14,620 bases of DNA from positions 1 through 14,620 of the forward strand of contig JAEEQO010000059.1 in NCBI GenBank assembly GCA_016285335.1, read 5' to 3'. The position numbers were made by a program, and so were the translations under genes. This DNA comes from Victivallales bacterium (GTDB taxonomy: Bacteria; Verrucomicrobiota; Lentisphaeria; Victivallales; UBA1829). Each line of letters begins with the position of its first letter. The first letter of the stretch is position 1. A model generated the notes under the pieces. It was not told where the DNA came from, did not search any database, and worked only from the letters and a program-made list of their open reading frames with translations. Below are positions 1-7,136 of this stretch, piece by piece.

Positions 1-1305
1 CACGTCGCGCCCCTCGACGGCATGGGCAGGGGCGAAAAGCTTCAGCATGGAGGCATCGGCCTCCGGGAACACGCTCTTCATTTCCTTCAGCGTGACTTCG
101 TTCAAAAGCTTGTTGTGATCGGCGGCGTACTTGACCAGCGCGCCGACCTTGTGATGCGCGAACCGGAACGGCACGCCCTTGCGGACGAGCGCTTCGGCGA
201 GGTCGGTCGCCATGAGGCCGGGATCGGACGCCGCCTTCAGCATCGCGTCCTTGTTGACCTTCATGGAGCCGATCATGGAGGGATAGACGCTGAGGATGGC
301 GTGAACGGTGTCGAGCGCGTCGAACAGCGGCTCCTTGTCCTCCTGCAGGTCGCGGTTGTAGGTCAGCGGCAGGCCCTTGCAGATCGTGAGCAGCGCTGTC
401 AGGTCGCCGTAGATGCGCCCGGTCTTGCCGCGCGAAAGCTCCGCGATGTCCGGGTTCTTCTTCTGCGGCATCAGACTGGACCCCGTGCAGAAAGCGTCGC
501 CGAACGTGACGAACGAGAATTCCTGCGACATCCAGAGGATCAGGTCCTCGGACAGACGCGAAATGTGCATCGCGAAAATGGAAAGCGCCGCGAGCAGTTC
601 GCACGCGAAATCGCGGTCCGCCACGGCGTCCATGCTGTTCCGCGTCATCTTCGGGAATTTCAGGCGTTTCCGCACGAATTCGCGGTCGATGGGCAGCGTG
701 GTCCCGGCGATCGCCCCGGACCCGAGCGGCATCACGTTGATGCGCTTGCGGGCGTCGGCGAGGCGTTCCGCGTCGCGGGCGAACATTTCGACGTAGGCGA
801 GCAGATGATGCGCCAGCAGGACGGGCTGCGCGTGCTGCATGTGCGTGAAGCCGGGCATGATCGTGCGCCTGTGCTCGTCGGCCTTTTTGACCAACGAGGT
901 CTGAAGTGCGCGGATCTCCTTCATCAGGTCGTCGATCTCGTCCCGCAGGTACAGCCTGATGTCGAGTGCGATCTGGTCGTTGCGGCTGCGTGCGGTATGA
1001 ACGCGCGCGCCCTCGGGTCCGAGCGCCTCGGTCAGCGCGGTCTCGATGTGCATGTGAATGTCTTCGAGCTCGACCTTGAACTCCATTTTGCCTTCGGCGA
1101 TGCGGCGTTTCAGGACCGCGAGCTTGCGGCAGATGGCGTCGGCGGACTCCTTCGGGATGATCCCGGCGGCGCCGAGCATGGCGGCGTGCGCCATGCTGCC
1201 GGCGATGTCGTGCTTGTAGAGCCGTTTGTCGTATGAAATCGATTGCGTGAAATCCTGCACGCTGCGCTGTGTTTGTTCGGCGAACCTGCCGCCCCAGAGA
1301 GCCAT
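1..1305 (-). CDS. argH: Argininosuccinate lyase, C-terminus cut by window edge
   Basis: Cytoplasmic last enzyme of arginine biosynthesis, splitting argininosuccinate into arginine and fumarate; a homotetramer of the fumarase/aspartase superfamily. The frame opens at ATG 1305 with MALWGGRF, the usual ArgH start, and runs 435 codons to base 1, so roughly 20-35 residues are missing from the normal 455-470. Family motifs are in order: HTARSRNDQ (about residues 103-111), GFTHMQHAQP (about 152-161, with a catalytic-site His) and the signature loop GSSLMPQKKNP (275-285) carrying the catalytic Ser at about 277. A GAGG Shine-Dalgarno lies about 9 nt before the ATG. It is transcribed divergently from the PilT-type gene. 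No frameshift or missing key residue is seen. Identification is by motif recall and is very secure; only the C-terminus is unseen. Confidence 0.97.
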   Translation of the reverse strand, partial: MALWGGRFAEQTQRSVQDFTQSISYDKRLYKHDIAGSMAHAAMLGAAGIIPKESADAICRKLAVLKRRIAEGKMEFKVELEDIHMHIETALTEALGPEGARVHTARSRNDQIALDIRLYLRDEIDDLMKEIRALQTSLVKKADEHRRTIMPGFTHMQHAQPVLLAHHLLAYVEMFARDAERLADARKRINVMPLGSGAIAGTTLPIDREFVRKRLKFPKMTRNSMDAVADRDFACELLAALSIFAMHISRLSEDLILWMSQEFSFVTFGDAFCTGSSLMPQKKNPDIAELSRGKTGRIYGDLTALLTICKGLPLTYNRDLQEDKEPLFDALDTVHAILSVYPSMIGSMKVNKDAMLKAASDPGLMATDLAEALVRKGVPFRFAHHKVGALVKYAADHNKLLNEVTLKEMKSVFPEADASMLKLFAPAHAVEGRDV

Positions 1306-1387
1306 ATTCGAACCTCGTGATGTGGGCAAAAGAATGTTTTTTGAAAAACGGAAACAACGGGAATATCTTTTAAAACAGACAAGCCCT

Positions 1388-1422
1388 ATTATAGAATATA
1401 GCACAAGATTTGATTTCATCAA
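1388..1422 (-). promoter_or_regulatory. Predicted sigma-70-type promoter of argH
   Basis: Read on the minus strand, TTGATG (1422-1417) is followed by a 16-bp spacer and TATATT (1400-1395). A perfect TATAAT (1393-1388) lies immediately downstream and could be an alternative -10. Transcription would start near 1382-1388, giving a leader of about 80 nt before the argH ATG. Seen only as consensus matches; no start site has been measured. Confidence 0.6.
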
Positions 1423-1427
1423 AGCGC

Positions 1428-1480
1428 TTTTTCCGTTTTTCCGCTTTTTTCCCGCCGTTTTTCCCGTTTTTTGCCGTTTT
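1428..1480. other. Phased A/T-tract array between divergent promoters
   Basis: Six runs of five or six T (plus strand) begin at 1428, 1436, 1445, 1458, 1467 and 1476, separated by CCG/CCCG blocks. The tract centres are about 8-13 bp apart, close to one helical turn, as in intrinsically curved DNA. The array lies directly upstream of the -35 boxes of both argH and the PilT-type gene. On the minus strand the same runs are A-tracts adjacent to the argH -35, as in UP elements. A curvature or UP-element role is inference. Confidence 0.45.
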
Positions 1481-1494
1481 TCCGCGTTGCGCCC

Positions 1495-1523
1495 TTGACA
1501 AATCCTCCCCGCGCGGGTATTTT
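1495..1523 (+). promoter_or_regulatory. Predicted sigma-70-type promoter of the PilT-type gene
   Basis: A perfect TTGACA (1495-1500), a 17-bp spacer and TATTTT (1518-1523) predict a start near 1530 and a leader of about 35 nt before the ATG at 1565. This is the best -35 match in the window, placed right after the phased T-tract array. Confidence 0.75.
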
Positions 1524-1564
1524 TATGAAAAGTTTCAAACGCAACAGCACGGAAGTCTTCCGAA

Positions 1565-3772
1565 ATGAACATCATCCTCCCCGTTTTGCAGTCCGCCGCC
1601 AACGCCGGCGTTTCCGACCTTTTTCTTTCCGCCGGGAAAAAACCGTCCGCCCGCACATGCGGCGTGGTAAGCCATCTGGGCAGTTTCGGCACCATCCCCG
1701 CCGAATCCATCGACGCGTTCCGCAGGACGGTCATCGGGGAACGCGGCGAGGCGGCCTATGCAGTGTCCGGCGCGTTCGACGCCTCCTGGCAGGTCCCCGG
1801 CGGCGGCCGCATCCGCGTGAACTTCTTCCGCGCCATCTGCGGCCCCTCCGCGGCGGTCCGTCCGGTCCGGAACGGCGACGACGTGACGACCTCCGCGCTG
1901 AACCTCCCTGCCCTGCTTGACAAGCTCGCGGAAGCCCCGCGCGGCCTGATCCTGGTCGCCGGCACCACGGGCTGCGGCAAGTCCACCACGCTCGCCGCCA
2001 TGATCAGCCACATCAACCGGACCATGCACAAGCACATCCTCACGCTGGAGGACCCGATCGAATTCGTCTATTCCGACCGGGAATCGCTGATCTCCCAGCG
2101 CGAGATCGACACCGCCCGCGAAGGCGGCTTCTCCTCCGCGCTCCGCAGCGCCCTGCGCGAAAACCCGGACGTGATCGTGATCGGCGAAATGCGCGACCCG
2201 GAAACGATTGCCACGGCCATCAACGCCGCCCTCACCGGACACCTCGTCATCAGCACCGTCCACACCTCCGGCTCGGTCCAGGCCGTCGAACGCATCGTGA
2301 ACATGTTCCCGGAGGACGCCCGCGAGCAGACCGCCATCGACCTCGGCGCGGCGCTGAACGGCATCGTCTCCCAGCGTCTGATCCCGGCCCTCGGCTCCGC
2401 ATCCATGCTCCCCGCCGTCGAGATCCTCCTCGGCACCGCCCTGGTCCGCAAGCTCGTCGCCGGACGCGACTACAAATCGCTGGACGACGCCCTCCGCAGC
2501 AACACGGAACAGGGCATGATCCCGTTCAACCGTTCCATCTTCCGCCTCTACCAGACCGGAAAGATCGCGCTCCCGGACGCGCTGGACGCCGCGGACAACC
2601 GCGACGAGTTCAACCTCCTCGTGAAGGGCATGGAGAGCGGCGTCGACGCCTTCCGCAGCTACTACGGGTCCAAGCTCGACGGCGCGCCCGACGACGAGAC
2701 GGTCGTCGACATGCGCACGCTCTTCCTCGCCTCGCTTCAGGTCAAGGCAAGCGACCTCATCCTCTCGACCGGCGTCCGCCCCACGCTCCGCATCAACGGC
2801 GAACTCCGCGAGCTCAACATGCCCGTCCTCGACAACGACGACGTGCGGCGTCTGCTCTTCAGCGTCATCAACCAGCGGCAGCGCGTGGAGCTGGAGGAAA
2901 ACCGCGAGCTCGACTTCGCGCTGTCCGTCGATTTCGGCAAGGAGCTCAACGTCCCGAACTCGCGTTTCCGCGTGAACGCATTCTTCCAGCGCGGCTCGCT
3001 CGGCATGGTTGCACGCGTCGTGAACGTCAAGATCCCCTCGCCCGCCCAGCTCGGCCTGCCCGAAGTCGTCTCCGGCCTCTGCGGCAAACGCCAGGGGCTC
3101 GTGCTCGTGACCGGCCCCACCGGCAGCGGCAAGTCCACCACGCTCGCCTCGCTCCTCGACGTCATCAACCGCACCCGCAACGCGCACATCATCACCATCG
3201 AGGACCCCATCGAGTACGTCCACCGCAACATCAATTCCATTATCGAACAGCGCGAACTTCACGCCGACACGCACAGTTTCTCCGCCGCGCTCAAATACGC
3301 CCTCCGCGAAGCCCCGGACGTCATCATGGTCGGCGAAATGCGCGACACCGAGACCATGTCCGCCGCGCTTACCGCCGCCGAGACCGGACACCTCGTCTTC
3401 GCCACGATCCACACGAACAGCGCGCCGCAGACCGTCGACCGCATTGTGGATTCCTTCCCGATGTACCAGCAGAACCAGATCCGGCTTCAGCTCGCCGCCA
3501 CGCTCCTCGCCGTCATTTCCCAGCGGCTCATCCCGAGCGTCGACGGCTCCAGCCGTCTCGCCGCGTTCGAGATCATGATCGGCACCCCGCCCGTGCAGGC
3601 GCTCATCCGCGAAGGCAAAACGCATCAGCTCCGCACCGTCATCGAGACCAGCCTGAAGGACGGCATGTGCACGCTCGACCGCTCCATGCAGGACCTCGCC
3701 GACGACGGCCTGATCTCCCCGGACGAACTCAAACGCTTCACCGCCGACTACAAGCAGATCGACAGCCACTGA
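1565..3772 (+). CDS. Tandem PilT-type secretion/retraction ATPase (two modules fused)
   Basis: A 735-residue protein made of two head-to-tail PilT/GspE-superfamily modules, each with an N-terminal PAS-like part and a RecA-like ATPase core. Module 1: Walker A GTTGCGKSTT (133-142), Asp box LEDPIE (161-166), Walker B with GEMRD (201-211), His box TGHLVISTVHT (224-234). Module 2: start-like SDLILSTGVRP (396-406), Walker A GPTGSGKSTT (517-526), Asp box IEDPIE (545-550), GEMRD (590-594), His box TGHLVFATIHT (607-617), and PVQALIREGK (676-685), close to the PilT AIRNLIRE motif. PilT itself is about 340-370 residues, so this is a full fusion. PilT ATPases work as cytoplasmic hexamers that power type IV pilus retraction. 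Both active sites look intact, so three chains might form a pseudo-hexamer (inference). No pilus genes adjoin it. The upstream ATG at 1525 is out of frame. Confidence 0.9.
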   Translation: MNIILPVLQSAANAGVSDLFLSAGKKPSARTCGVVSHLGSFGTIPAESIDAFRRTVIGERGEAAYAVSGAFDASWQVPGGGRIRVNFFRAICGPSAAVRPVRNGDDVTTSALNLPALLDKLAEAPRGLILVAGTTGCGKSTTLAAMISHINRTMHKHILTLEDPIEFVYSDRESLISQREIDTAREGGFSSALRSALRENPDVIVIGEMRDPETIATAINAALTGHLVISTVHTSGSVQAVERIVNMFPEDAREQTAIDLGAALNGIVSQRLIPALGSASMLPAVEILLGTALVRKLVAGRDYKSLDDALRSNTEQGMIPFNRSIFRLYQTGKIALPDALDAADNRDEFNLLVKGMESGVDAFRSYYGSKLDGAPDDETVVDMRTLFLASLQVKASDLILSTGVRPTLRINGELRELNMPVLDNDDVRRLLFSVINQRQRVELEENRELDFALSVDFGKELNVPNSRFRVNAFFQRGSLGMVARVVNVKIPSPAQLGLPEVVSGLCGKRQGLVLVTGPTGSGKSTTLASLLDVINRTRNAHIITIEDPIEYVHRNINSIIEQRELHADTHSFSAALKYALREAPDVIMVGEMRDTETMSAALTAAETGHLVFATIHTNSAPQTVDRIVDSFPMYQQNQIRLQLAATLLAVISQRLIPSVDGSSRLAAFEIMIGTPPVQALIREGKTHQLRTVIETSLKDGMCTLDRSMQDLADDGLISPDELKRFTADYKQIDSH

Positions 3773-3803
3773 TCGCCATTGTCCGGCGGCGGATCAAGAC
3801 AAA

Positions 3804-3853
3804 AGAATCTCCCTCCGACCTGCTTATTCGACAGGAAGGAGGGAGATTTCTTG
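3804..3853. terminator. Bidirectional intrinsic terminator between convergent units
   Basis: A 10-bp perfect stem, ATCTCCCTCC (3807-3816) with GGAGGGAGAT (3838-3847), is extended by an A-T pair. Its loop holds a further 4-bp CCTG/CAGG stem. It is flanked by TTTCTT on the right and AAAAGA on the left, so both strands see a short U-tract. It serves the PilT-type gene (stop at 3772) and, on the minus strand, the pyrK operon ending at 3925. Confidence 0.8.
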
Positions 3854-3877
3854 CGACAGTGGAGACACCGCCTCCCC

Positions 3878-3924
3878 GTGCCGGAGCGAAGCCCGGCACT
3901 ACCTCAGTTGAGGACTTGTCCTCA
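3878..3924 (-). repeat. Two-hairpin dispersed element, copy 1
   Basis: On the plus strand it has a 7-bp stem GTGCCGG (3878-3884) / CCGGCAC (3893-3899) around the loop AGCGAAGC, then a second 7-bp hairpin TGAGGAC (3909-3915), TT, GTCCTCA (3918-3924). The minus-strand stop codon of the FkbM-like gene is directly adjacent at 3925-3927, so the element is the start of that gene's 3' UTR. It matches 42 of 47 positions with the inverted copy at 11727-11773. A REP-like or transcript-stabilising role is inference. Confidence 0.75.
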
Positions 3925-5361
3925 TTAAGGGAGGTACGCGATAAGCGTGATGTCGCCGTACGGGATCGCCGGGTTGCACTGGCAGCGGCGGATCATGAGC
4001 TTGTATTCCGGCACCCACTCCTTCAGAAGCGGGGCGAGGCCGAAGAACTCTTCCGGGCTGTGGTGGATCGCCACCGTAATCAGCGGCTTGTCGCGTTTGA
4101 TCATCGTTTCCGCGCCGAGGATCACGCGCCGCCCCATGCCGGCGACGTCCGCCTGGATCCACGCCACGCGCCCCTGCACGTTTTTCTTCTTCTCGAAGAT
4201 GTCCAGCGAGGTCGCCTGAACTTCCCTCCGGCACGGTTTGCCGTCCTTGTCGCGGTCCTGCATCGACACCCGGCCGGCGCGTTCCGCCATGAACAGGCTG
4301 TAGAGCTCCATCTTGCCCGTCTTGTCAAGCCCGGCGCGCACCACGTTCGACTGCAGGAACGGCGTATTCCCCTCGGACGGCTCGAACCCGTACATCATGG
4401 CGGGCTTGTACAGGTTCATCGCGATCAGCGATGCGCCGCAGAACGCGCCGCACTGGTAGAACACGCCACCGGCGAGACGGTCCTTCACGGCCTGGTCGAG
4501 GAAGATCGCTCCATGATGGTAATAGAACTGCGACGGGTCGAAGTACGGATACTCGCCCTTCGAGAGCTTCACATACTCCTCGTAGTTGTTCGTGAAAGCT
4601 TCCCAGTCCTGGTGTTCCTCTTTGGTCATCAACCCGAGCGGGGAATAGTACACCATGGAGGCGAAATCGGGCGTCGGGAACGCCTCGAGCCGTTTCATCC
4701 CCAGGCGGATCGCCGTGATGCTCGCCTCGTCGCCTTCGAACAGCGCTTCCAGTTCCTTCAGAGCCTCCGGATGCCGCGGCAGAAAGGCCAGGAACCGTGC
4801 GGAGTATTTGCAGACGTTCGGCGGCACATGCAGCAGCTGGAACTGCTCGAACAGCGCGTCGTCGCGGGACTTCGGCTTTTCCTCGTCCATGTCCGAATTG
4901 ACGGAGAGCATGTCCCCGAAGTTCGCCGGAGACTGCGTTCCCGCGCCGGTGTTGACGGAAAGGACGCCGGAACCGCCGGAAACATTCGCGGCCTTTGTAT
5001 TGACGGAAAGGACCGGCTCGCGTTCATCATCCTCGTCCAGCACCGACCCCGGCGCGGACGCCGCATTGCTCAGCGCGGACGGATCGCCGGAAAGAATGGC
5101 GGACGCCGCATTGTCGCGGTTCCGGGGCGAGACGGGCGGCACCTCCGGTTTCTTCTTCACGGCGGACGGCGCCTGCGGGATGGTCCCCGCGGCCAGCGCA
5201 TCGTCGCCCAGCCCGAAATTATCCTCGTATCCGCCGCCGAAGTTATCCTCCGCGGACTCGCCGAAATTGTTTCCGTCGTCCGCCGGGGCGGAAGCTGGTT
5301 CCGCGGGCTTCTGTTCCGTGTCTTTTTCCGCCTCGACGGCGGCCTTTTCTTCGTCTGTCAT
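3925..5361 (-). CDS. FkbM-methyltransferase-like protein with acidic repeat-bearing N-terminus
   Basis: 478 residues; ATG at 5361 preceded by AGGAG at an 8-nt gap. Residues 1-170 look disordered and acidic, rich in Ala/Asp/Glu/Ser/Pro, with repeated short motifs: NFG at about 32, 40, 48 and 147, and LSVN at about 118, 134 and 152. The C-terminal part resembles the FkbM/Methyltransf_21 family (SAM-dependent, often O-methylation of sugars or lipids): GAFCGASL (305-312), YGFEPSE (324-330), LQSNV (336-340), TSLDIF (384-389), QADVAGMG (403-410), ILGAE (414-418) and AIHHSPEEF (431-439). The usual acidic residues of motif I (D-x-GA) and of the DxEGxE block are replaced, so activity is uncertain. It is the last gene of the pyrK operon, 35 nt after the phosphatase gene. 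The family call is by pattern only. Confidence 0.65.
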   Translation of the reverse strand: MTDEEKAAVEAEKDTEQKPAEPASAPADDGNNFGESAEDNFGGGYEDNFGLGDDALAAGTIPQAPSAVKKKPEVPPVSPRNRDNAASAILSGDPSALSNAASAPGSVLDEDDEREPVLSVNTKAANVSGGSGVLSVNTGAGTQSPANFGDMLSVNSDMDEEKPKSRDDALFEQFQLLHVPPNVCKYSARFLAFLPRHPEALKELEALFEGDEASITAIRLGMKRLEAFPTPDFASMVYYSPLGLMTKEEHQDWEAFTNNYEEYVKLSKGEYPYFDPSQFYYHHGAIFLDQAVKDRLAGGVFYQCGAFCGASLIAMNLYKPAMMYGFEPSEGNTPFLQSNVVRAGLDKTGKMELYSLFMAERAGRVSMQDRDKDGKPCRREVQATSLDIFEKKKNVQGRVAWIQADVAGMGRRVILGAETMIKRDKPLITVAIHHSPEEFFGLAPLLKEWVPEYKLMIRRCQCNPAIPYGDITLIAYLP

Positions 5362-5396
5362 GGTAAAAACTCCTGTTCAAAATCCAATCAAAAAAG

Positions 5397-6194
5397 TCAG
5401 GCGGGATCGACCATGCCGATCGTCTCCCTGAAATGTTCCAGCATGACCGGCACGAGCGGGGCATTCGTGCAGAGGATGCCCTCCGACGGCCAGTTCGAAC
5501 CGCCGTTCATGTCGAGCACAACAGCTCCGGCTTCGGACGCGATCAGCGCGCCCGCCGCCACGTCGTACTCCTTCAGCGCGATCTCCCAGTACACGTCCAC
5601 GCGTCCGGCCGCCACGAAGCACAGGTCGAGCGCGGCGGACCCGCAGCGTTTGATGTCCTGCGCGATCGGGAACACGCGGTCGATGATCGGCATGTTGTTC
5701 TTCTTCAGCCCGGCCCGCAGGCAGGCGAACCCGGTGGCGACCACGGCCTTGTTGAGCGCGTCGCACCCGGATACACGGATCGGATGTCCGTCCTCGAACG
5801 CGCCTTTGCCCTTCTCGGCGGAAAACATCATGCCGAGGCGCGGCGCATACACGCACCCGGCGATCGTCGTGCCGTTTTCTTTCAGCGCGATGGAGATACA
5901 GAAGAACGGGTGGCCGTGCACGAACGACTGCGTGCCGTCGATGGGGTCGACCACCCAGCAGAACGGCGAATCCTGGTCGCGGCGACCGTACTCCTCGCCG
6001 AACATGCCGTGTCCGGGGAACCGCTTCTGCACTTCCGAGGCGATCAGCGTCTCGACCGCCTTGTCCGCAACCGAAACGATGTCCTTCGGCGTGCCCTTGC
6101 AGGAAATGTCGGACGCCTTGATGTGGTTGAAGTATTTCATCGCCTCGGCTCCCGCGAGCCGCGCGATCTCCTGAATCTGCGTGATATATTCCAT
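5397..6194 (-). CDS. Inositol-monophosphatase-family phosphatase
   Basis: 265 residues of the Mg-dependent, Li-sensitive phosphatase family (SuhB, HisN, CysQ relatives). Metal-binding motifs are present: GEE (66-68), DPIDGT (83-88) and the C-terminal YDVAAG (210-215) with the third metal Asp at 211, followed by EAGAVV. Also seen is CGSAALDLC (184-192), typical of the family. I chose ATG 6194 because AAAGGA lies 9 nt before it; an in-frame GTG at 6212, just after the pyrD stop, has no comparable spacing. The substrate cannot be read from sequence: inositol phosphate, histidinol phosphate or a 3'-phosphonucleotide are all possible. Its position right behind pyrD makes co-transcription likely. 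Confidence 0.9.
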   Translation of the reverse strand: MEYITQIQEIARLAGAEAMKYFNHIKASDISCKGTPKDIVSVADKAVETLIASEVQKRFPGHGMFGEEYGRRDQDSPFCWVVDPIDGTQSFVHGHPFFCISIALKENGTTIAGCVYAPRLGMMFSAEKGKGAFEDGHPIRVSGCDALNKAVVATGFACLRAGLKKNNMPIIDRVFPIAQDIKRCGSAALDLCFVAAGRVDVYWEIALKEYDVAAGALIASEAGAVVLDMNGGSNWPSEGILCTNAPLVPVMLEHFRETIGMVDPA

Positions 6195-6212
6195 AATGAA
6201 CGTTCCTTTCAC

Positions 6213-7136
6213 TCAGTCCAGCCTGACCTGCCCGATCAGCTCCGTGACCGAGGCGATCCCGTGCGAATCCAGATAGGCGTTCAGCTCCTCGATCACGCGC
6301 ATCGGTGCGCGCGGATCGGCGAAGATGGCCGTGCCGACCGCCACGGCGGACGCGCCCGCGAGCAGGAATTCGACCGCGTCCAGGCCGTTCATGATGCCGC
6401 CCATGCCGATGATCGGGACGGAGACCGCCTTCGCCGCCTCGTAGACGAGCTTGATGGCGACCGGCTTCACCGCGGGACCGCTCATGCCGCCCGTGATGTT
6501 CGCGATCTTCGGGCGGCGCGTCTCCACGTCGATCGCCATGGCGGGGATGGTGTTGATGAGGCTCAGGATATCGCTGCCCGCGTCCTGCGCCGCCAGCGCG
6601 AAGTCGGCGATGCGCGACACGTTCGGGCTGAGCTTGGTGATGAGCGGGATGGTCGTGGCCCTGCGGACGGCGGAAACGACCGAGGCGAGCGCCTTCGGGT
6701 CGGTGCCGAACGCCAGTCCGCCTTCCTTCACGTTCGGGCAGGACACGTTGATCTCCAGCGCGGCGATGAAGTCCTTTTCGGCTTCGAGCCGTTCGGCAAC
6801 ATATGCGTAATCTTCGGGCTTCCTGCCCCAGATGTTCACGATCACGGTCGCCTTCGTCTTCTTCAGGTGCGGCAGGTAGTGGTCGCCGGTCAGAAACGCG
6901 TCGATGCCGGGCCCCTGAAGCCCGATGGCGTTCAGCATGCCGCCGGTGACCTCCGCCACGCGCGGCGTGGGGTTGCCGTGCGACGCCCACGGGGCAATGC
7001 CCTTCACGACCACCGCGCCGAGCTGTTCGACCGGAAAAAAGTCCTCGTATTCCTCGCCGTATCCGAACGTGCCGGACGCGGTCATGACCGGGTTCTTCAG
7101 CGAGAGCGGACCGAGTTTGACGTTCAGATCAGCCAC
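6213..7136 (-). CDS. pyrD: Dihydroorotate dehydrogenase, class 1B catalytic subunit
   Basis: 307 residues; oxidises dihydroorotate to orotate in pyrimidine synthesis using FMN, and pairs with PyrK to pass electrons to NAD+. Seen: SGTFGYG (21-27), VVVKGI (42-47) with a conserved Lys, EINVSCPNVKEGG (128-140) with the class 1 active-site Cys at 133, NTIPAMAID (195-203), and the FMN-phosphate segments IGMGGIM (243-249) and VGTAIF (267-272). Length fits class 1B (about 300-310), not the membrane-bound class 2. The start is GTG at 7136, overlapping the last 8 nt of pyrK and preceded by AGGAGG at a 6-nt gap. The overlap and the partner gene support translational coupling. Confidence 0.96.
   Translation of the reverse strand: MADLNVKLGPLSLKNPVMTASGTFGYGEEYEDFFPVEQLGAVVVKGIAPWASHGNPTPRVAEVTGGMLNAIGLQGPGIDAFLTGDHYLPHLKKTKATVIVNIWGRKPEDYAYVAERLEAEKDFIAALEINVSCPNVKEGGLAFGTDPKALASVVSAVRRATTIPLITKLSPNVSRIADFALAAQDAGSDILSLINTIPAMAIDVETRRPKIANITGGMSGPAVKPVAIKLVYEAAKAVSVPIIGMGGIMNGLDAVEFLLAGASAVAVGTAIFADPRAPMRVIEELNAYLDSHGIASVTELIGQVRLD

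Noticed and set aside
22..1236. 404-codon plus-strand open frame
   Set aside because: Antisense shadow of argH, whose signature motifs are intact on the minus strand.
1336..1349. Hairpin G-T6-G-A5-C in the argH leader as a terminator or attenuator
   Set aside because: Almost pure A-T stem, too weak, and with no alternative pairing or leader peptide visible.
1535..3769. 744-codon open frame antisense to the PilT-type gene
   Set aside because: Same codon-bias artefact; no domain or credible start, while the plus strand carries all PilT motifs.
3667..6174. 835-codon plus-strand open frame across the FkbM-like and phosphatase genes
   Set aside because: It runs through the terminator and a two-hairpin repeat and is antisense to two genes with clear motifs; Arg/His-rich nonsense sequence.
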